Below, piece by piece: positions 33,066-44,222 of a stretch of DNA of 64,000 bases; within the stretch, counting starts at the first letter, position 1, and each line of letters starts with the position of its first letter. The notes under the pieces are model-generated. The model worked only from the letters and a program-made list of their open reading frames with translations, was not told the origin of the DNA and searched no databases. Both the position numbers and the translations under genes were made by a program. Source of the DNA: Endothia cerciana (lineage: Eukaryota; Ascomycota; Sordariomycetes; Diaporthales; Cryphonectriaceae); the NCBI GenBank assembly GCA_026119935.1, contig JALRMH010000005.1, forward strand, positions 930,001 to 994,000, in the 5' to 3' direction.

Positions 33066-34979
33066 TGTGGCGATCGGACAAAGGTGCTTTGGTGCTTGTC
33101 GGGATACAGGCAGCGATCGGTTTTGATGTTTGCCCAAGTTAATGGAGCATGGAAGGCAGGGTTGACAGCAAGAGGTGGTCGCTTATGAACTTGTGGGAAG
33201 GTCGGTCTGGAGCGATGCGAAATAATTCGCCTCGATGCACTGCGCGGATGAGGGGTCAGCTTGGCCGCTTAGTCGTCATTCACTATTGTGTTGAGCTGGG
33301 GGGGTGGCCTTCCGGAAGTGTCCGCTGTCGGACTCGCGGTGGGCCTTGAGAAAAGCGCAAAGGAGTGCGACAGAATGCTGTAACCGGAAGGGATACACAT
33401 GAGGACTCACATTGTGCACGTAGAACATCAGAGAGAGCTGGATGGTGGGGAGCTGGCACCGGATGTGCGCGCGTTCTGAAGGAGGATGCGATCCGGGATG
33501 ATGCAGCGCAGCAAGCTGTGGCGTCTGCCGGTTGGCGATCCGGAGCGAGAAGGTAGGGGGCTAACACGCTGGGATAGACTGCATGCTATGTGCGTGATGG
33601 ACAATGCAGGCGATGCAGGCTGCTTGATGAACTCGAGCCTCGCAGTTGATGGCTGTGGTTGTATCGTTCAGTAGGAGAGCACATCTCAGCTGCCATAGAC
33701 AGAATGCAATCACTAGACGCGTTTCCTGGGAAGAAAGGCGGGTCCCCCCCAAGTCCTGACCAATCACACCCTCCACTTCAGCCTGTCAGCTACCTGCGAA
33801 AAGCCTCAAACTCGATCAACCTATGAAGAAAGGTGAAGTGTTGTCGAGTTACCAGACCAGTTTGACTTCGCCAGGGGAAAAGCCTGTCACAATAGAATCA
33901 GCAATAACACAATTGAAACATTGCGGTTTTCAGCTTCGCAGGAAAAGTCCTGCCGTTGGCAGCTGGTATTCATACAATGTGAGATCATTGCTCACGGCAT
34001 GATCGTCAATAGAAAACAATTTACTCAAACGGGAAATCTATTTTGCATGTGTCGTCATTATCCTCCTAGATTTCTAGGGTACCGCGTGGTCGGGAGACTA
34101 TTTACTCCACATGGCGGGCGGGTAGGATGAGGCTCAACGGACATGACATGGCATTTGCAATGTGGTCTTACTGGCGAGGGGTCCGGGGCACCCGGGGATC
34201 ATGGCCGATCGGCAGGACCCGATGCCATCTCCCCCTGCTGCAGGATGCAAAGGGACGGGTCGAGGTTGGACGAAGGAGGGAGGAGGAGGGGGGGATGAGC
34301 TGTGCTGTGCTGTGCTGTGCTGGCTCCCAGACCGGCCGGGTCTCGACTGTCGAGGGGCAGTCTGCTGAGATCCGACCGTGACAGCCTTTCGAATCATCAT
34401 CCCACTGGATCGCAGTGGTCTGCAACCATGGACGTGCTGCAACTCGAGTTCCAGATTGCGAACAAAATCATGTCAGGAAGGACTGACGCCGAGTGACATG
34501 GCTAGGTCGCCTTGGAACGGATGTGGAGTGGTGCTGCTCTGATGATTGTCTCTAGCCCTGCTTTGACCCATCGAGGGGCAGTCCCCGAATCTTACAGAGT
34601 CTTACCTCGCCCTTTGCACGCTGTCTCTGCTGTCTTCTGGGTGTGGCACGCTACCTGGGCGACCGCTGACGGAGGACATGGCTGAGGGGTTATGAAGATT
34701 GAAGCTCGCTGAACGTCCGACTTGCACTATGATCTTTGGTGCGGCGTTGTTTTGTACTGTGCCGTAGCATGCAGTCTATTCAGCATATGTAGACATCATG
34801 AGCCGTTCTAATGCAGGAACTCCCGTAGTGGTGAAATCGAGCAAGAACCATGCTTGCCTATCCCCCTCCCCCTAAGATGCGATGTTTAGCCCCACCAAGT
34901 TTCCTAGGAATACGAACTCCTTGAGCAATGTCGGACTCCAACTTCTCAGGATATGCCCGAATGCTTCTCGTCTTCATTC
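33066..34979. other. intergenic between RPA49 3' end and YTA7 start
   Basis: 1.9 kb holding the YTA7 promoter and the RPA49 3' UTR (both minus strand). Part of it (about 33880-34060) is more AT-rich than the surroundings. A (TGTGC)n pentamer run lies near 34297-34320. No gene is seen. Confidence 0.5.
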
Positions 34980-36412
34980 TCACCGTCTTCCCATCCTCAT
35001 CTTCGGGAACACGAGCGGCAGCTTCAGCACACCGAAGCAATCCGTCCTACCCTCCTCGACCTTCCTCTTGTTAATCCTCGCGCCAATCTCCATGAAGAAT
35101 TGGTTCATTTCCTTCTGCTCCAACTTGAGGTCCTCCTTCAGATCCCAGGTGTTGGTATCATAGTTGTCCAGTATGCACGCGAATGCGCACAGGTGCGTCG
35201 TGAGCAAGTCCACGTGCGGCTTACGCATGACACCCCCCTCCGTGAACTTGCGGCGGATGCTTTCGATCACTGGCGGCGGCGCAGGCGCCAGTTCCTCTTG
35301 CAGCTTGTCCTTCTTCAGGATCTCCCGGGCGCCCTTGTCCCTGCCCTTGCGGGAGGTCATCAACACCACCTGCAAGAAGTAGGTGTATCTCAACAACCGC
35401 AGTCGAGCCACCGCGTTTTCCCCCGACCCGATCCGCCGCAGCCGGTTCGCCACGAATCGCGATCGCAGCTTGACATCCTCGTTCTTCTTGACAGCCTGCA
35501 TCCAGTCGTTGACCTGTATCAGCTCCAGTATATCCTTGCCAATCAATTCCTCCGGCTTGTACACGTCCTGGATCTCGTCTGCCTCGAAGTCGCCCCTGGG
35601 CACGGGCTTGCCAGCGTCGATAGCGCTCTGCAGGTCCTCGCGCGTCGGCACGCTCATCGCCACGTCCTCCATAGAAGCCATGAGGGCCTTCTCAGATGCG
35701 TCGAGGCTCTGCGGTCCGTCGCCGGCCTTGGGCTTGCGCGGCGTGATGGCGTTCTCGACCACGGCAGCAAGGGCTTTCTTCGCCTTCTTAGTGCCAAAGG
35801 CTTGGCCCAGCTCGGCGCGCTGGTCGTACATGGACTGGAATGTGTTGGCTACAGGTTTGAAGTACAGGTGAAGGACGATCCGTACCTGTGATACTTGTTG
35901 CGACTGCATCTCCCCCTCGGAGGCCTGCTGTGCTCGCACGGCGCCCCTCACGACCATCTTTTTGGCCTCTGAGAGCTGCAATTGGCCTGTTGCCGGATCG
36001 AAGAGCCCTACATAGTGTTTGAGAAGCGGTTGGCCATCTTTCGGCTTGTCCTCCCGCGCCGTATAGTCCAGTGTCCTGTGGCTCGCGGAGTGTAGTAGGA
36101 GGTCATCGGAGCGGTGTCGAGGGCGTTTTACGGGTCGTCGGGAGTATGAGTTGAAAACGGCATCTTGAGACACAGAAATGCCAGGGGAGGTAACTGCATG
36201 GAAGTGTCAGAGCCTGGCGGTATCTGGAGACGAACGAGACACATACCGACTACTGGCGGGGAGATTCGTGATTGCACAATGGAGGAGACCTTGATCGTCC
36301 GGCTCTGGGAAGACGCCGTCGAGTCCGGGGTGATCTTGTTCTTCTTCGTCTTCTTCTTTTCCGGCACGTGGTCGTCACTGTGTTTCCTCTTCTTGCTGCT
36401 GACGTCTGGCAT
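34980..36412 (-). CDS. RPA49: RNA polymerase I subunit A49
   Basis: Exons 36412-36247 and 36193-34980 give 459 residues, near the family norm. Family knowledge: A49 with A34.5 forms a TFIIF-like heterodimer on nucleolar RNA polymerase I; its C-terminal tandem winged helix binds DNA and supports initiation and elongation of rRNA. Seen: a Lys-rich N-terminus (EKKKTKKNKI), the dimerisation part from SPPVV across the junction to VTSPGISVSQDAVFNSYSRR, LLLHSASHRTLDYTARED, HYVGLFDPATGQLQL and KKMVVRGAVRAQQ, then the A49 core VYKPEELIGKDILELIQVND and WMQAVKKNEDVKLRSRFVAN, ending MRMGRR. The intron is 53 bases with a GTATGT donor. The gene is upstream of, and on the same strand as, YTA7, and is separately transcribed judging by the 1.9 kb spacing. 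Confidence 0.94.
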
Positions 36413-37502
36413 GTTGAAAGTGGTCCGGAATGCAATCAAAATCCCAAAGATAACGTTGTGGTCGCGGGCAAATCGCTATTCAGGCCAAAAATTTCGAGGT
36501 GTCGGCGGACCATACGCACCCCAAATCGGCAGAGGCTTGTGAACTTTTTGTTCTGCCGACCTCACCGCTTGCCGGTCTCAACTGCCTCAGAGATCCCCAC
36601 TTTTCACATCGACATCATACGGAGGAAGCTCGCGCACAGCTTGAAGTCTCGAAAATATTGTATGGGGTACAGGCATTGCATTGGACATGCGGTAACGAAG
36701 CAGTCCTTCAGCTCACTACGGCGGCAGGCCAGTCGGAGCTCGTCACTCAATGCCGCAAGGCTGGGCATCATAGCAGCATCGAGCTCCTGTCAAGCTCGAC
36801 CCTCGTTAGAGCGTCGAACAGCGTCCACATTCAAGCGGGCAGTGCAACCGTTTACTACAGGACTTGCAATAATCTGGTAATGATGGGAAGATCGGAAATC
36901 CCCGTCGGGTAGTACCTTTGCCTCTCATGTCCCTCTCGAATTTTACTTAGGTTCGTGTTATGCGGGATCGCCTTCTGTGGATAAAATCACTGGCAGTTTG
37001 ACAGACACGCTTATGCGGTCTGGGGGCGGGTCACACGCAAGATCACGGCATGAAAGTAGGACTGAGTCGAAGCGAACTGCTTTTATTTTGCAACGTCCTT
37101 GTCTCAGGACCCTCATCAAGTTTTTCGTAAGCGTCCTTCATAGCAACGCAGTTGGCTTCGGTGGTGGCGTGTCATGTAAACACTTGTGCCCGTTTCGACC
37201 TCCCAATTGAACGTAATAGATAGCTCTCCACGAAGAACCCGTCATAATTGCCAGCCTTAATGCGTCGTCATGGTCCCTCCTAGCTCCAATCCCCCACCGA
37301 AACTTGGGTCCAGGAATCTCAGGAGATCCGATCCTCCCCCAACACAGGCAGGCAGAAAATTGGATGGTGGCAGTGGCGCTTGACGCGAGTGAATGCTCGA
37401 GGCCGATGATGATGACACGACGTGTGTCACTACTTGTTGGTTGTCATGATGGCTCTGTTGTTTGATGCTCGAGCTGCCGTGAGGTCGTGTGGTGCGAGGT
37501 GT
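36413..37502. other. intergenic, RPA49 promoter / L41 3' side
   Basis: About 1.1 kb. It must hold the RPA49 promoter and the L41 3' UTR. No gene is recognised; open frames on the plus strand lack motifs. Confidence 0.5.
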
Positions 37503-37657
37503 TTACTTGCTGTGGAGGAATCAGTGACTTGGTCGCTCGCGTACCCTTGTGCGTGCCTCGACGCAGATGAGCTTGAAGAAACTTACCTTCTGGCCCTCAT
37601 CTTTCTTCTCTTGCGCTTGAGGCGTCGAACGCGCTTCTTCCTCCACTTGGCTCTCAT
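37503..37657 (-). CDS. RPL41: ribosomal protein L41 (eL41), 25 residues
   Basis: Exon 37657-37587 encodes MRAKWRKKRVRRLKRKRRKM followed by RAR and two bases. A 77-base intron (GTAAGT donor, CCACAG acceptor) joins it to a 7-base coding remnant, 37509-37503, completing Ser-Lys-stop. The result is 25 residues, exactly the size and near-identical sequence of eukaryotic L41, the smallest ribosomal protein of the cytosolic 60S subunit. It is too short for normal open-frame searches. Upstream, a GTAAGT donor at 37865-37860 and an AACAG acceptor ending at 37673 predict a 5'-UTR intron of about 193 bases, typical for fungal ribosomal protein genes. The gene diverges from DHFR. Confidence 0.95.
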
Positions 37658-37672
37658 CGTGAACGATTGATA

Positions 37673-37865
37673 CTGTTAATGACGGAGTTAGATGCATATG
37701 TTCAAGCTCCAGTGGTTATGTGACGTAGGTTGCATCCAGCAGCGAGCAGCGCCGTCGCAGATGGATAGATCAATCAATTGATGGGATTGAGCAGTGGGCC
37801 ATCGCGGCGGTTACACTGAGAGCTGCTGGTAACAGCTCAATCGCAGGGCGTGGAGGGCAACTTAC
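37673..37865 (-). other. predicted 5'-UTR intron of RPL41
   Basis: The minus strand reads AAT|GTAAGTTGCC at 37866 and ATTAACAG| ending at 37673, sixteen bases before the L41 ATG. Ribosomal protein genes of filamentous fungi often carry such leader introns. Splice-site quality is good; use is inferred. Confidence 0.55.
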
Positions 37866-38337
37866 ATTGTTCTGCGGTGAGAGAAGTCGTTGGTGGTGTT
37901 GGGAAGAAAGACGGATGCGGGAGCTGTGCAGCGGCCGATTTTTGTAACCTCCCAAGGTTTGGTGGGGAATCGACGCTACTTAGGTAAGCAGAATGGTCAC
38001 GTGCTCAATCTGGTAGCAGGGTTAGGGTCATCATTGCTCTCTTTCCTGCAGCGAAGGATAGAAAACCAGGCCATTCAAGTTGAATTTCCTCTACAAACTT
38101 AATGTTATGTCAGTAAACAGTGAAGTGAATCTGTACTTCCAGCTGCTACCAGAATTTGCATGTTAAGAGACTGTAGGTGGGCAGGCGTCCTCGTACAATC
38201 AGGTCATCTCAAGGTCCAGGGCAGTAGTCCATTGGAGACTTCGTATGAGGGTCAGTTGGACGGGCTCACGATTGAGATTGATCTTGGACACCTTGCCTGC
38301 TTCGGTCCTGCTTGAGCCAACCAGCTTTTGGTAGAAA
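37866..38337. promoter_or_regulatory. divergent promoter region, RPL41 / DHFR
   Basis: Upstream of the L41 leader intron and of the DHFR start. An ACCCTAAC-type sequence (plus strand GTTAGGGTC at about 38020-38028) is present once. No defensible operator is seen. Confidence 0.4.
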
Positions 38338-39055
38338 ATGAGCAATATATCCTCCCAGTCCGAGATGCTACCCTTGGAGCTCACCCTCGTCCTCGCAGCC
38401 ACCCGTGACATGGGTATTGGCCTGCGAGGGACTCTTCCGTGGACGGGCCTGAAAAAGGAGATGGCCTACTTTGCAAGAATCACGAAGAAGCTTCCACCTG
38501 CAGTAAGTCTAAGGCCAGACAATTCTGAAGACGTTTGTATTCCCTCTGACTCACGTCTGTTAGGCTGAACGCACGGCTATGAACGCAGTGATAATGGGCC
38601 GCAAAACCTGGGACAGTATCCCACCCAAGTTCCGCCCTCTCAAAGGACGTCTCAATATCGTCATCAGCCGATCCTTCAGCACACCACCGGAAGAGCCCAG
38701 CAGTGTCGAAATGGATCCAGTCAAGTCCCCGTCACTGGAGCAAGCAATAAAATACCTGCATGGAAAGCCTCAGAGCACGTTGGGACGAGTGTTTGTAATA
38801 GGTGGTGGCCAGATCTATACTTCAGCCTTGGCGACGGGGGAGGCGAGAAGGATACTTCTGACGAAGGTCATGACGGATTTTGAGTGTGATACGCACTTCT
38901 CACTGCAGCTGAGCGACGAGGGTGGGAGTAGTCCTGGGTGGGCGAAGAGATCGAAGCAGGAGTTGGATGCTTGGACTGGGGAGACAGTACCAGAGGGTGT
39001 TCAGGTTGAGAATGACACGCAGTATGAGTTCCAGATGTGGGAGAGGACGGACTGA
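38338..39055 (+). CDS. DFR1: dihydrofolate reductase
   Basis: Exons 38338-38502 and 38564-39055 give 218 residues, normal for fungal DHFR. Reaction: NADPH-dependent reduction of dihydrofolate to tetrahydrofolate for thymidylate, purine and methionine synthesis. Seen: LELTLVLAATRDMGIGLRGT with the LPW signature, acid residue position in KKEMAYF, NAVIMGRKTWDSIPPKFRPL with the following KGRLNIVISR (cofactor phosphate-binding arginines), RVFVIGGGQIYTSAL (the nucleotide-binding GGG loop), LLTKVMTDFECDTHF, and a C-terminal YEFQMWERTD like the usual YQFEVYEK end. The 61-base intron (GTAAGT donor, TTAG acceptor) falls between helix B and the MGRKTW strand. The start could also be the internal ATG ten codons in; the upstream one is the first in frame. 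Confidence 0.97.
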
Positions 39056-39190
39056 TATCTTCCTTCGACGGGATACATTACTCACAATGGCCAGATTCTG
39101 GTGCTGTGCCCTTCTGTATGCCGTTCTTGTGTGTTCTGGCACACGCGTAATATGTGACTTTGTTTGGGTCTCCATTGTGCCCACGTAGGC

Positions 39191-40216
39191 TCATGCGAAG
39201 CGACTGCCCGTGTTCTCTGGTGCTTTAGCAGTCTCAACAGACGCTGCCTTCACATCGCCCGACGAAGCAATCTTATCCACTACCCTCAGTTCCGCGGTAG
39301 GCTGCGTCTTAAACATGGATGCCCCATGATACAACAACGCTGGGTCGAGCATCTGATCCAAGCTCCTCAGCGTCGACCTCATCCAACTGACGATCGCCGC
39401 GACGTGCCGCATATCCACGTCCTCCCTGCTCATGAATATATTCCTCCACACAGCGGCGGCCATGACCGCGTCGCCCTTGACCAGCCCCTCATCGTACGCA
39501 AGTATCACACCCCGCCATGTTTGGAAGAGTGAGTTAAGGTGGCCCGACCGGATCATCCGGCTCTTCATCCCGTGGTTGATCTGCATCAGGTCCTCGGCGT
39601 GCTGGAAGAAATGGTTGACCAGCTGCGTCTGCCAGGCCTGCCAGGCACTCTTCTCGAGACACCGCAGGCGGACTACGATGAGGTATAGGTGGAGCATGGT
39701 TACTTGGGACCAGGTGCTGAAGGTGGGAACAAGGCCAAGCTCTGTAACGAATCGGTAACTGTCAGCAATTGCTTCGCCCAATGCGCCGAGGATATATACC
39801 AGGTTGGGGTGATTCGACATACCCTCATACCACACACCACTTCCGACCCCAATTTCCATTCCATCTTCCGTCATAGGCACCTCTTCCTTCTTCCGCAGCT
39901 CCTCGGAGATCGTATACGCCGCCGGCTTCGAGCAGGCCCCATACATAGCCTCCGTCGCGCCGTAGATTGCGTACGGCTGGACCGCTTTCCGCGGTAAGAT
40001 CGCACTCGTTATGCTCAACAGGGTCTTACCGAGCCCGGAGGACTCAGAAGCTGACTGTGACTTCTCCTTTCGACGTGCGGTGGTCTGATGGAACGTCCGT
40101 CTCGAATTCCTCACGATCTCTGCGACGGAGGCGCGCGGAGCGTGATTCAGCTCGATCAGGGCGCGGAGCTGCCGCCGCGCGAGGTCGCGACATGGTCGGC
40201 AGAGTTGGTTGGCCAT
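39191..40216 (-). CDS. CBP3: mitochondrial complex III assembly chaperone Cbp3 (UQCC1 family)
   Basis: Exons 40216-39823 and 39741-39191 give 314 residues. Family knowledge: Cbp3, with Cbp6, binds the mitochondrial ribosome exit and newly made cytochrome b to start assembly of the bc1 complex. Seen: an Arg-rich N-terminus (RPCRDLARRQLRALIELNHA, SRRTFHQTTARRKE) typical of a matrix presequence; an MEIGVGSGVWYEE stretch across the splice junction; then LGLVPTFSTWSQVTMLHLYL, LEKSAWQAWQTQLVNHFFQH, AEDLMQINHGMKSRMIRSGH and GVILAYDEGLVKGDAVMAAA, the conserved ubiquinol-cytochrome c chaperone domain. The 81-base intron is a multiple of three with no stop, so unspliced reading would insert 27 residues; conservation of WYEELGLVPTF argues that it is removed. 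The stop lies only 135 bases from the DHFR stop (convergent). Confidence 0.93.
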   Translation of the reverse strand: MANQLCRPCRDLARRQLRALIELNHAPRASVAEIVRNSRRTFHQTTARRKEKSQSASESSGLGKTLLSITSAILPRKAVQPYAIYGATEAMYGACSKPAAYTISEELRKKEEVPMTEDGMEIGVGSGVWYEGMSNHPNLVYILGALGEAIADSYRFVTELGLVPTFSTWSQVTMLHLYLIVVRLRCLEKSAWQAWQTQLVNHFFQHAEDLMQINHGMKSRMIRSGHLNSLFQTWRGVILAYDEGLVKGDAVMAAAVWRNIFMSREDVDMRHVAAIVSWMRSTLRSLDQMLDPALLYHGASMFKTQPTAELRVVDKIASSGDVKAASVETAKAPENTGSRFA

Positions 40217-41018
40217 GTTTTCGGAACCAATTGGCAAGAATTAAGAAGAGGCAAAGATCTGGGCGTGAAATTGGCATGCAAGGGCCATAGTATGGGTTAA
40301 GAGTAGTTCGCGTCATGGACGGTTGGCGCATCGAGCCGAAAAATTTAGAAATGCTGTCCCTGTCTCTATTACGCCGGCAGGCAGGCCCACTGCACGGCTC
40401 CGGCAGCGTGGGGGCTTGGCGGCATCCTTCGGAGCTTATACAACAGTACATATAATTCTAGCTAATAAGTGCACGAACAGAGTGATGAAGTTCCCTCAGC
40501 GTCATTTGGCATGCATGGCGCCATTAGAGCGTCCGGCGATCACGGTTTCTCCTTCTAAAATGCACCGGCTATGCATCCCAGTCCAAGTCCCCCGCCCTCC
40601 GGGTGGAAGAAAGATCATGTACTGACAAGGAGAAAACCCCCTCGGGTGCAAACGAGACAGAGAAAAGAAAAGAAAAAAGAAAGGGCGGGGGGGGGGAGGA
40701 AGTGGTGGATGGATTAGCACACCGGACGTTTCAACCTAGATATGAATAAATCCTACGCCGGGTGCTGGACTCTAAATTGTAATCTTCTGGAGAGAATGAC
40801 AGCGTGAGTAAACGTCAAAGAGAATGCCGTTCCAGAGATCTTAGCCGGCTCTTCATCCAGTTTTTGTTTTGACCATCGTAGACTGAATTAAGGAGACCTA
40901 TACCATAAATCCTCGATCGTGCAGCTCTAGAACACGCCTTTCCTGACCTGGCGGATGCAAGACGCCTTCGCTGATGGACTCGAGCCCCTGGTGCCAAGTA
41001 TCAAGCAGGCACGGGTCT
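40217..41018. other. intergenic, CBP3 promoter / CEM1 3' side
   Basis: About 800 bases with the CBP3 promoter and CEM1 3' UTR (both minus strand), plus a purine-rich (GAAAA)n and poly-G stretch at about 40660-40700. No gene is seen. Confidence 0.5.
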
Positions 41019-42433
41019 CTACCGATACCTTGAGAACACCAAGGAGGCGTTGGTACCACCGAAACCGAACGAATTCGACACGGCGACATCGATCTGCTTG
41101 TCCTGCGCCTGCAGGGGCACGAAGTTGAAAACGGTACCCACACTTGGGTTGTGCAGATTCAGGGTAGGCGGTGCCGTGCTCTGCGAATTGTTAGCGGCCT
41201 GATCCGAAGCCTACGCCTACGATACAGTTTTTACATACCTCTACTATCGCCAGCACAGAAAACAGCGCCTCGATTGCACCAGCAGCCCCGAGAAGATGGC
41301 CGATTGCTCCCTTAGTACCGCTCACCGTGACCTGGCTCTCATTTTGCACGCCATCCCCGCCCAGCATCAAGGTGCTGATTGCCCTGGCTTCCGCAGCATC
41401 GCCCATGGACGTGCTGGTAGCGTGAGCGTTGATATAGTTCACCTCTCGTGGCCTGATCTGAGCATTCTTCAGAGCCCTCTTCATGGCCAGCAAGGCCCCT
41501 GAGCCATCTTCCCGGGGTGCCGTCATGTGGTGTGCATCACTGCTGCAGCCGTAGCCGGCAACCTCAGCCAGGACGTTGGCACCCCGCGCCTTGGCGTGCT
41601 CGAGTTCTTCGAGAATGAGGACAGCTGCTCCTTCAGCCACGACGAAACCATCTCTATCCCTGTCGAAGGGCCGGCAGCTCGCCTTTGGATCATGGTTGGA
41701 TGCGGTGGATAGGGATCTCGACCTTCCGAAACCCGCAAAGGTCAGGGGGTGGATGCAAGACTCCGAACCGCCGGCGACCATGACATCGGCGTCTCCGTAC
41801 GCAATGAACCTTGATGCGTCCCCTATGGAGTGGGCACCAGTTGTGCAAGCGGTAGTTGCAGAGTGGTTGGGTCCTTGGAACCCGTATTTCATGGAGATAT
41901 GACCAGCCGCAAGATTGATGAGAATCTTGGGGACGAACAGGGGAGATACCTTCTTGTAGCCCTACCTATGTTCTTAGCCTCTCGCATAGCCGCACGCGTT
42001 CCAGAGGGCCAGGCTCGCTCACATCTTTCTCGAAGGCGAGACTCGTGGCATAGAGCTCGTCCAGATTGCCGATGCCGCTCCCAACGCAGACCCCGGTAGC
42101 CTCTAGGTCAGCTTGACAGGTTGGTTTCCAGCCGGCGTCCACGAGGGCCATCTCTGTAGCCGCCATCGCATATTGGGCAAACTTGGAGATGCGCCTCTGC
42201 TCCGAGGCATCGAGCCAGTCTGATGGGCGCCATTGTCCCTCGCCTTGTCCGCGAGTCCCGCTTGGCACGAGTCCCGCAACAGTGCTGGTTAGGCCCTTCC
42301 ACTGGGCTCGAGGCTCGACCGCAGAGATATCTACCAGTCCAGACTCCCCAGCCAGAAGACGTTTCCAAGTTCTGCGGGCGCCTACCCCAAGGGGAGTGAC
42401 AGCACCGAGACCTGTCACGACAACACGGCGCAT
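41019..42433 (-). CDS. CEM1: mitochondrial 3-oxoacyl-[ACP] synthase (KAS II type)
   Basis: Exons 42433-42023, 41961-41239 and 41180-41019 give 431 residues, the usual KAS size. Reaction: condensation of malonyl-ACP with acyl-ACP in mitochondrial type II fatty acid synthesis, the source of octanoyl-ACP for lipoate. Seen: MRRVVVTGLGAVTPLGVG at the start, GSGIGNLDELY, catalytic Cys176 in TTACTTGAHSIGDAS, His317 in NAHATSTSMGDAAEA, His359 in GTKGAIGHLLGAAGA, and the glycine-rich end SNSFGFGGTNASLVF. All catalytic residues are intact. Introns are 61 and 58 bases. The protein starts directly with the enzyme core, without a clear presequence; fungal CEM1 homologues often do the same. No other mtFAS gene is nearby. 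Confidence 0.96.
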
Positions 42434-44222
42434 GATGTTTCCATGTCCAAGGCCCAGGGGGGGGGAACAGACGAGGACACAGACGTCGAAGCTGGAAACA
42501 GGAGCTCACTGATCAGCCTTTCTCTGGCTAAGGTTGGCGAGAAGCTTGATGCCAGACCGTCATCGGGCCCGTAGGGGTCATGAGATGTTTGTGTCTGGTC
42601 TGATGGTGGAGGATTCAAGTGGTGAAACTTGTCATCGCGCAGGGACAAGAAAAGAACTGATAAGGTTCTGACCCAGTTACGCTAACCCAAAGCCAGGTTG
42701 GCGGCGAGGCCTGGGGCTGACACGCTGAGAAACCCCCCTGACCCGAGCCCGCGGGCCTTGCTCTGCAACCCCAGATTTCCCCTCTGCAAGCGGCAGGCGG
42801 TGGCTGCAGGGCGAGGCTTCAGGCCTAGAGCAGATCTCGGTTTCTAAATCCAGACCAGAATAGACCCACGCCGCCGCATGTCTGACAAAGACGTGGCCCG
42901 AGGCGCCCCCTGCTCCAGCAATCCTCCTCCAGCGGCGGCGACACATGGCCACTCGGGATTCTTACGAGAGATGCTGTGTTTACAGAGCACGCTCCAGCAG
43001 ACGGTATGACGGCTTCTCGTGGTTCATATCTTGGACGTTTCCTCCTGAAGTCATTCACTTAGACTTTTCCTTCCAGACGACGGCGCCTTGCACCTGTCCG
43101 TTCCGCCGACAAGTCTCCGGGATCCAGCCACCCTCCGGGCGTTAACTCGTCTTGAGAGAGGGCCATTGCAACTTTACTACTCATTCTTGGTCATCCCCCC
43201 CGCGGGACAGCACATTGCGGGAATCAGAGCGAACGACGTGTTGTGGAGCTTGGAGGCAAGGGAATTGAGATATCTGCCCAGGCCCGTCTAGTGATCGCGA
43301 GTCCACGATCACACCATTCTGGCTTGTGTCCAATCGCATAGGGCCATTTGGACATCTTGTTGCGCCAAGAAGCTCGAGGGACCCCCATCTTCGATATCGA
43401 CTGAGCTGCTTTACTTCCCGGGCCGTTTTACATGGGATTCGAATGTCTGTCCCATCCTCTGGCTGTTGAGGCTATCCACTCGAACGAATCTGTGCTTGCC
43501 GCAAGTCTGTTTCACCCTCTTCCAGGCACGTTCTCCGCTCCTTATCGGGACAACAATCGATCGCCAGAGTCAAGCCAGGATAATCTTCGACCAGGACGAT
43601 CTTGCATTTGCAATCATCGCATGATCCAGTCTCACTCCCAGCTTCCGTAACTGGACGATAACCTTGCTTCTCATCTGAGACACTTCACTTTCATGCGGCA
43701 CGCATACTACGGTTCATCTACCAGCCAACCACGCGACTAAGACCTACCGAATAGACTCTCCAAGCCAGGGCTAGGATCTCACGGCTCGCTTTCTCCCTCA
43801 GAACTCCTGTCCAGATAGCGCAGTTGTCCTGTTCTGCTAGCCTCGTCGTCTAGTGATCTACGACAAGCTTGCTGTCCCGGCTTAAGCTCTGGGTCCGGGA
43901 TTGCAACTCGCGGGCTGGGACATCGGTTGAAGCGCGGAGGACATTCTTGCCTCGTGGGATAGGCGAATCCCGTCACAGGGCCTTATCTGCGTCCTCGCGG
44001 GTAGACTTAGAGATCACTCTTTGGTCTGCTTCATGTTCGTTTGCGATCGACAAAGCATAGGCCTTGACGAACTTCGCCGTGGTTTCGGCCCAGCTGGTCT
44101 CCCAGCAGTCCATAGTCGGACGGATAGATAGCCCCTATATAGCACACTCTCCTCTTGCACATCATACCTCCACGAGTGTCCCTGTCTCTTGATTCGTTCT
44201 CCTCATTGCCGGGTCTACCATC
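42434..44222. promoter_or_regulatory. divergent region, CEM1 / OPT transporter
   Basis: About 1.8 kb with the promoters of both genes. Short open frames are present but none has motifs. The long leader-side sequence is in keeping with a regulated transporter gene. Confidence 0.5.

Noticed and set aside
34953..35891. 312-codon plus-strand frame
   Set aside because: Antisense to RPA49; no recognisable protein features.
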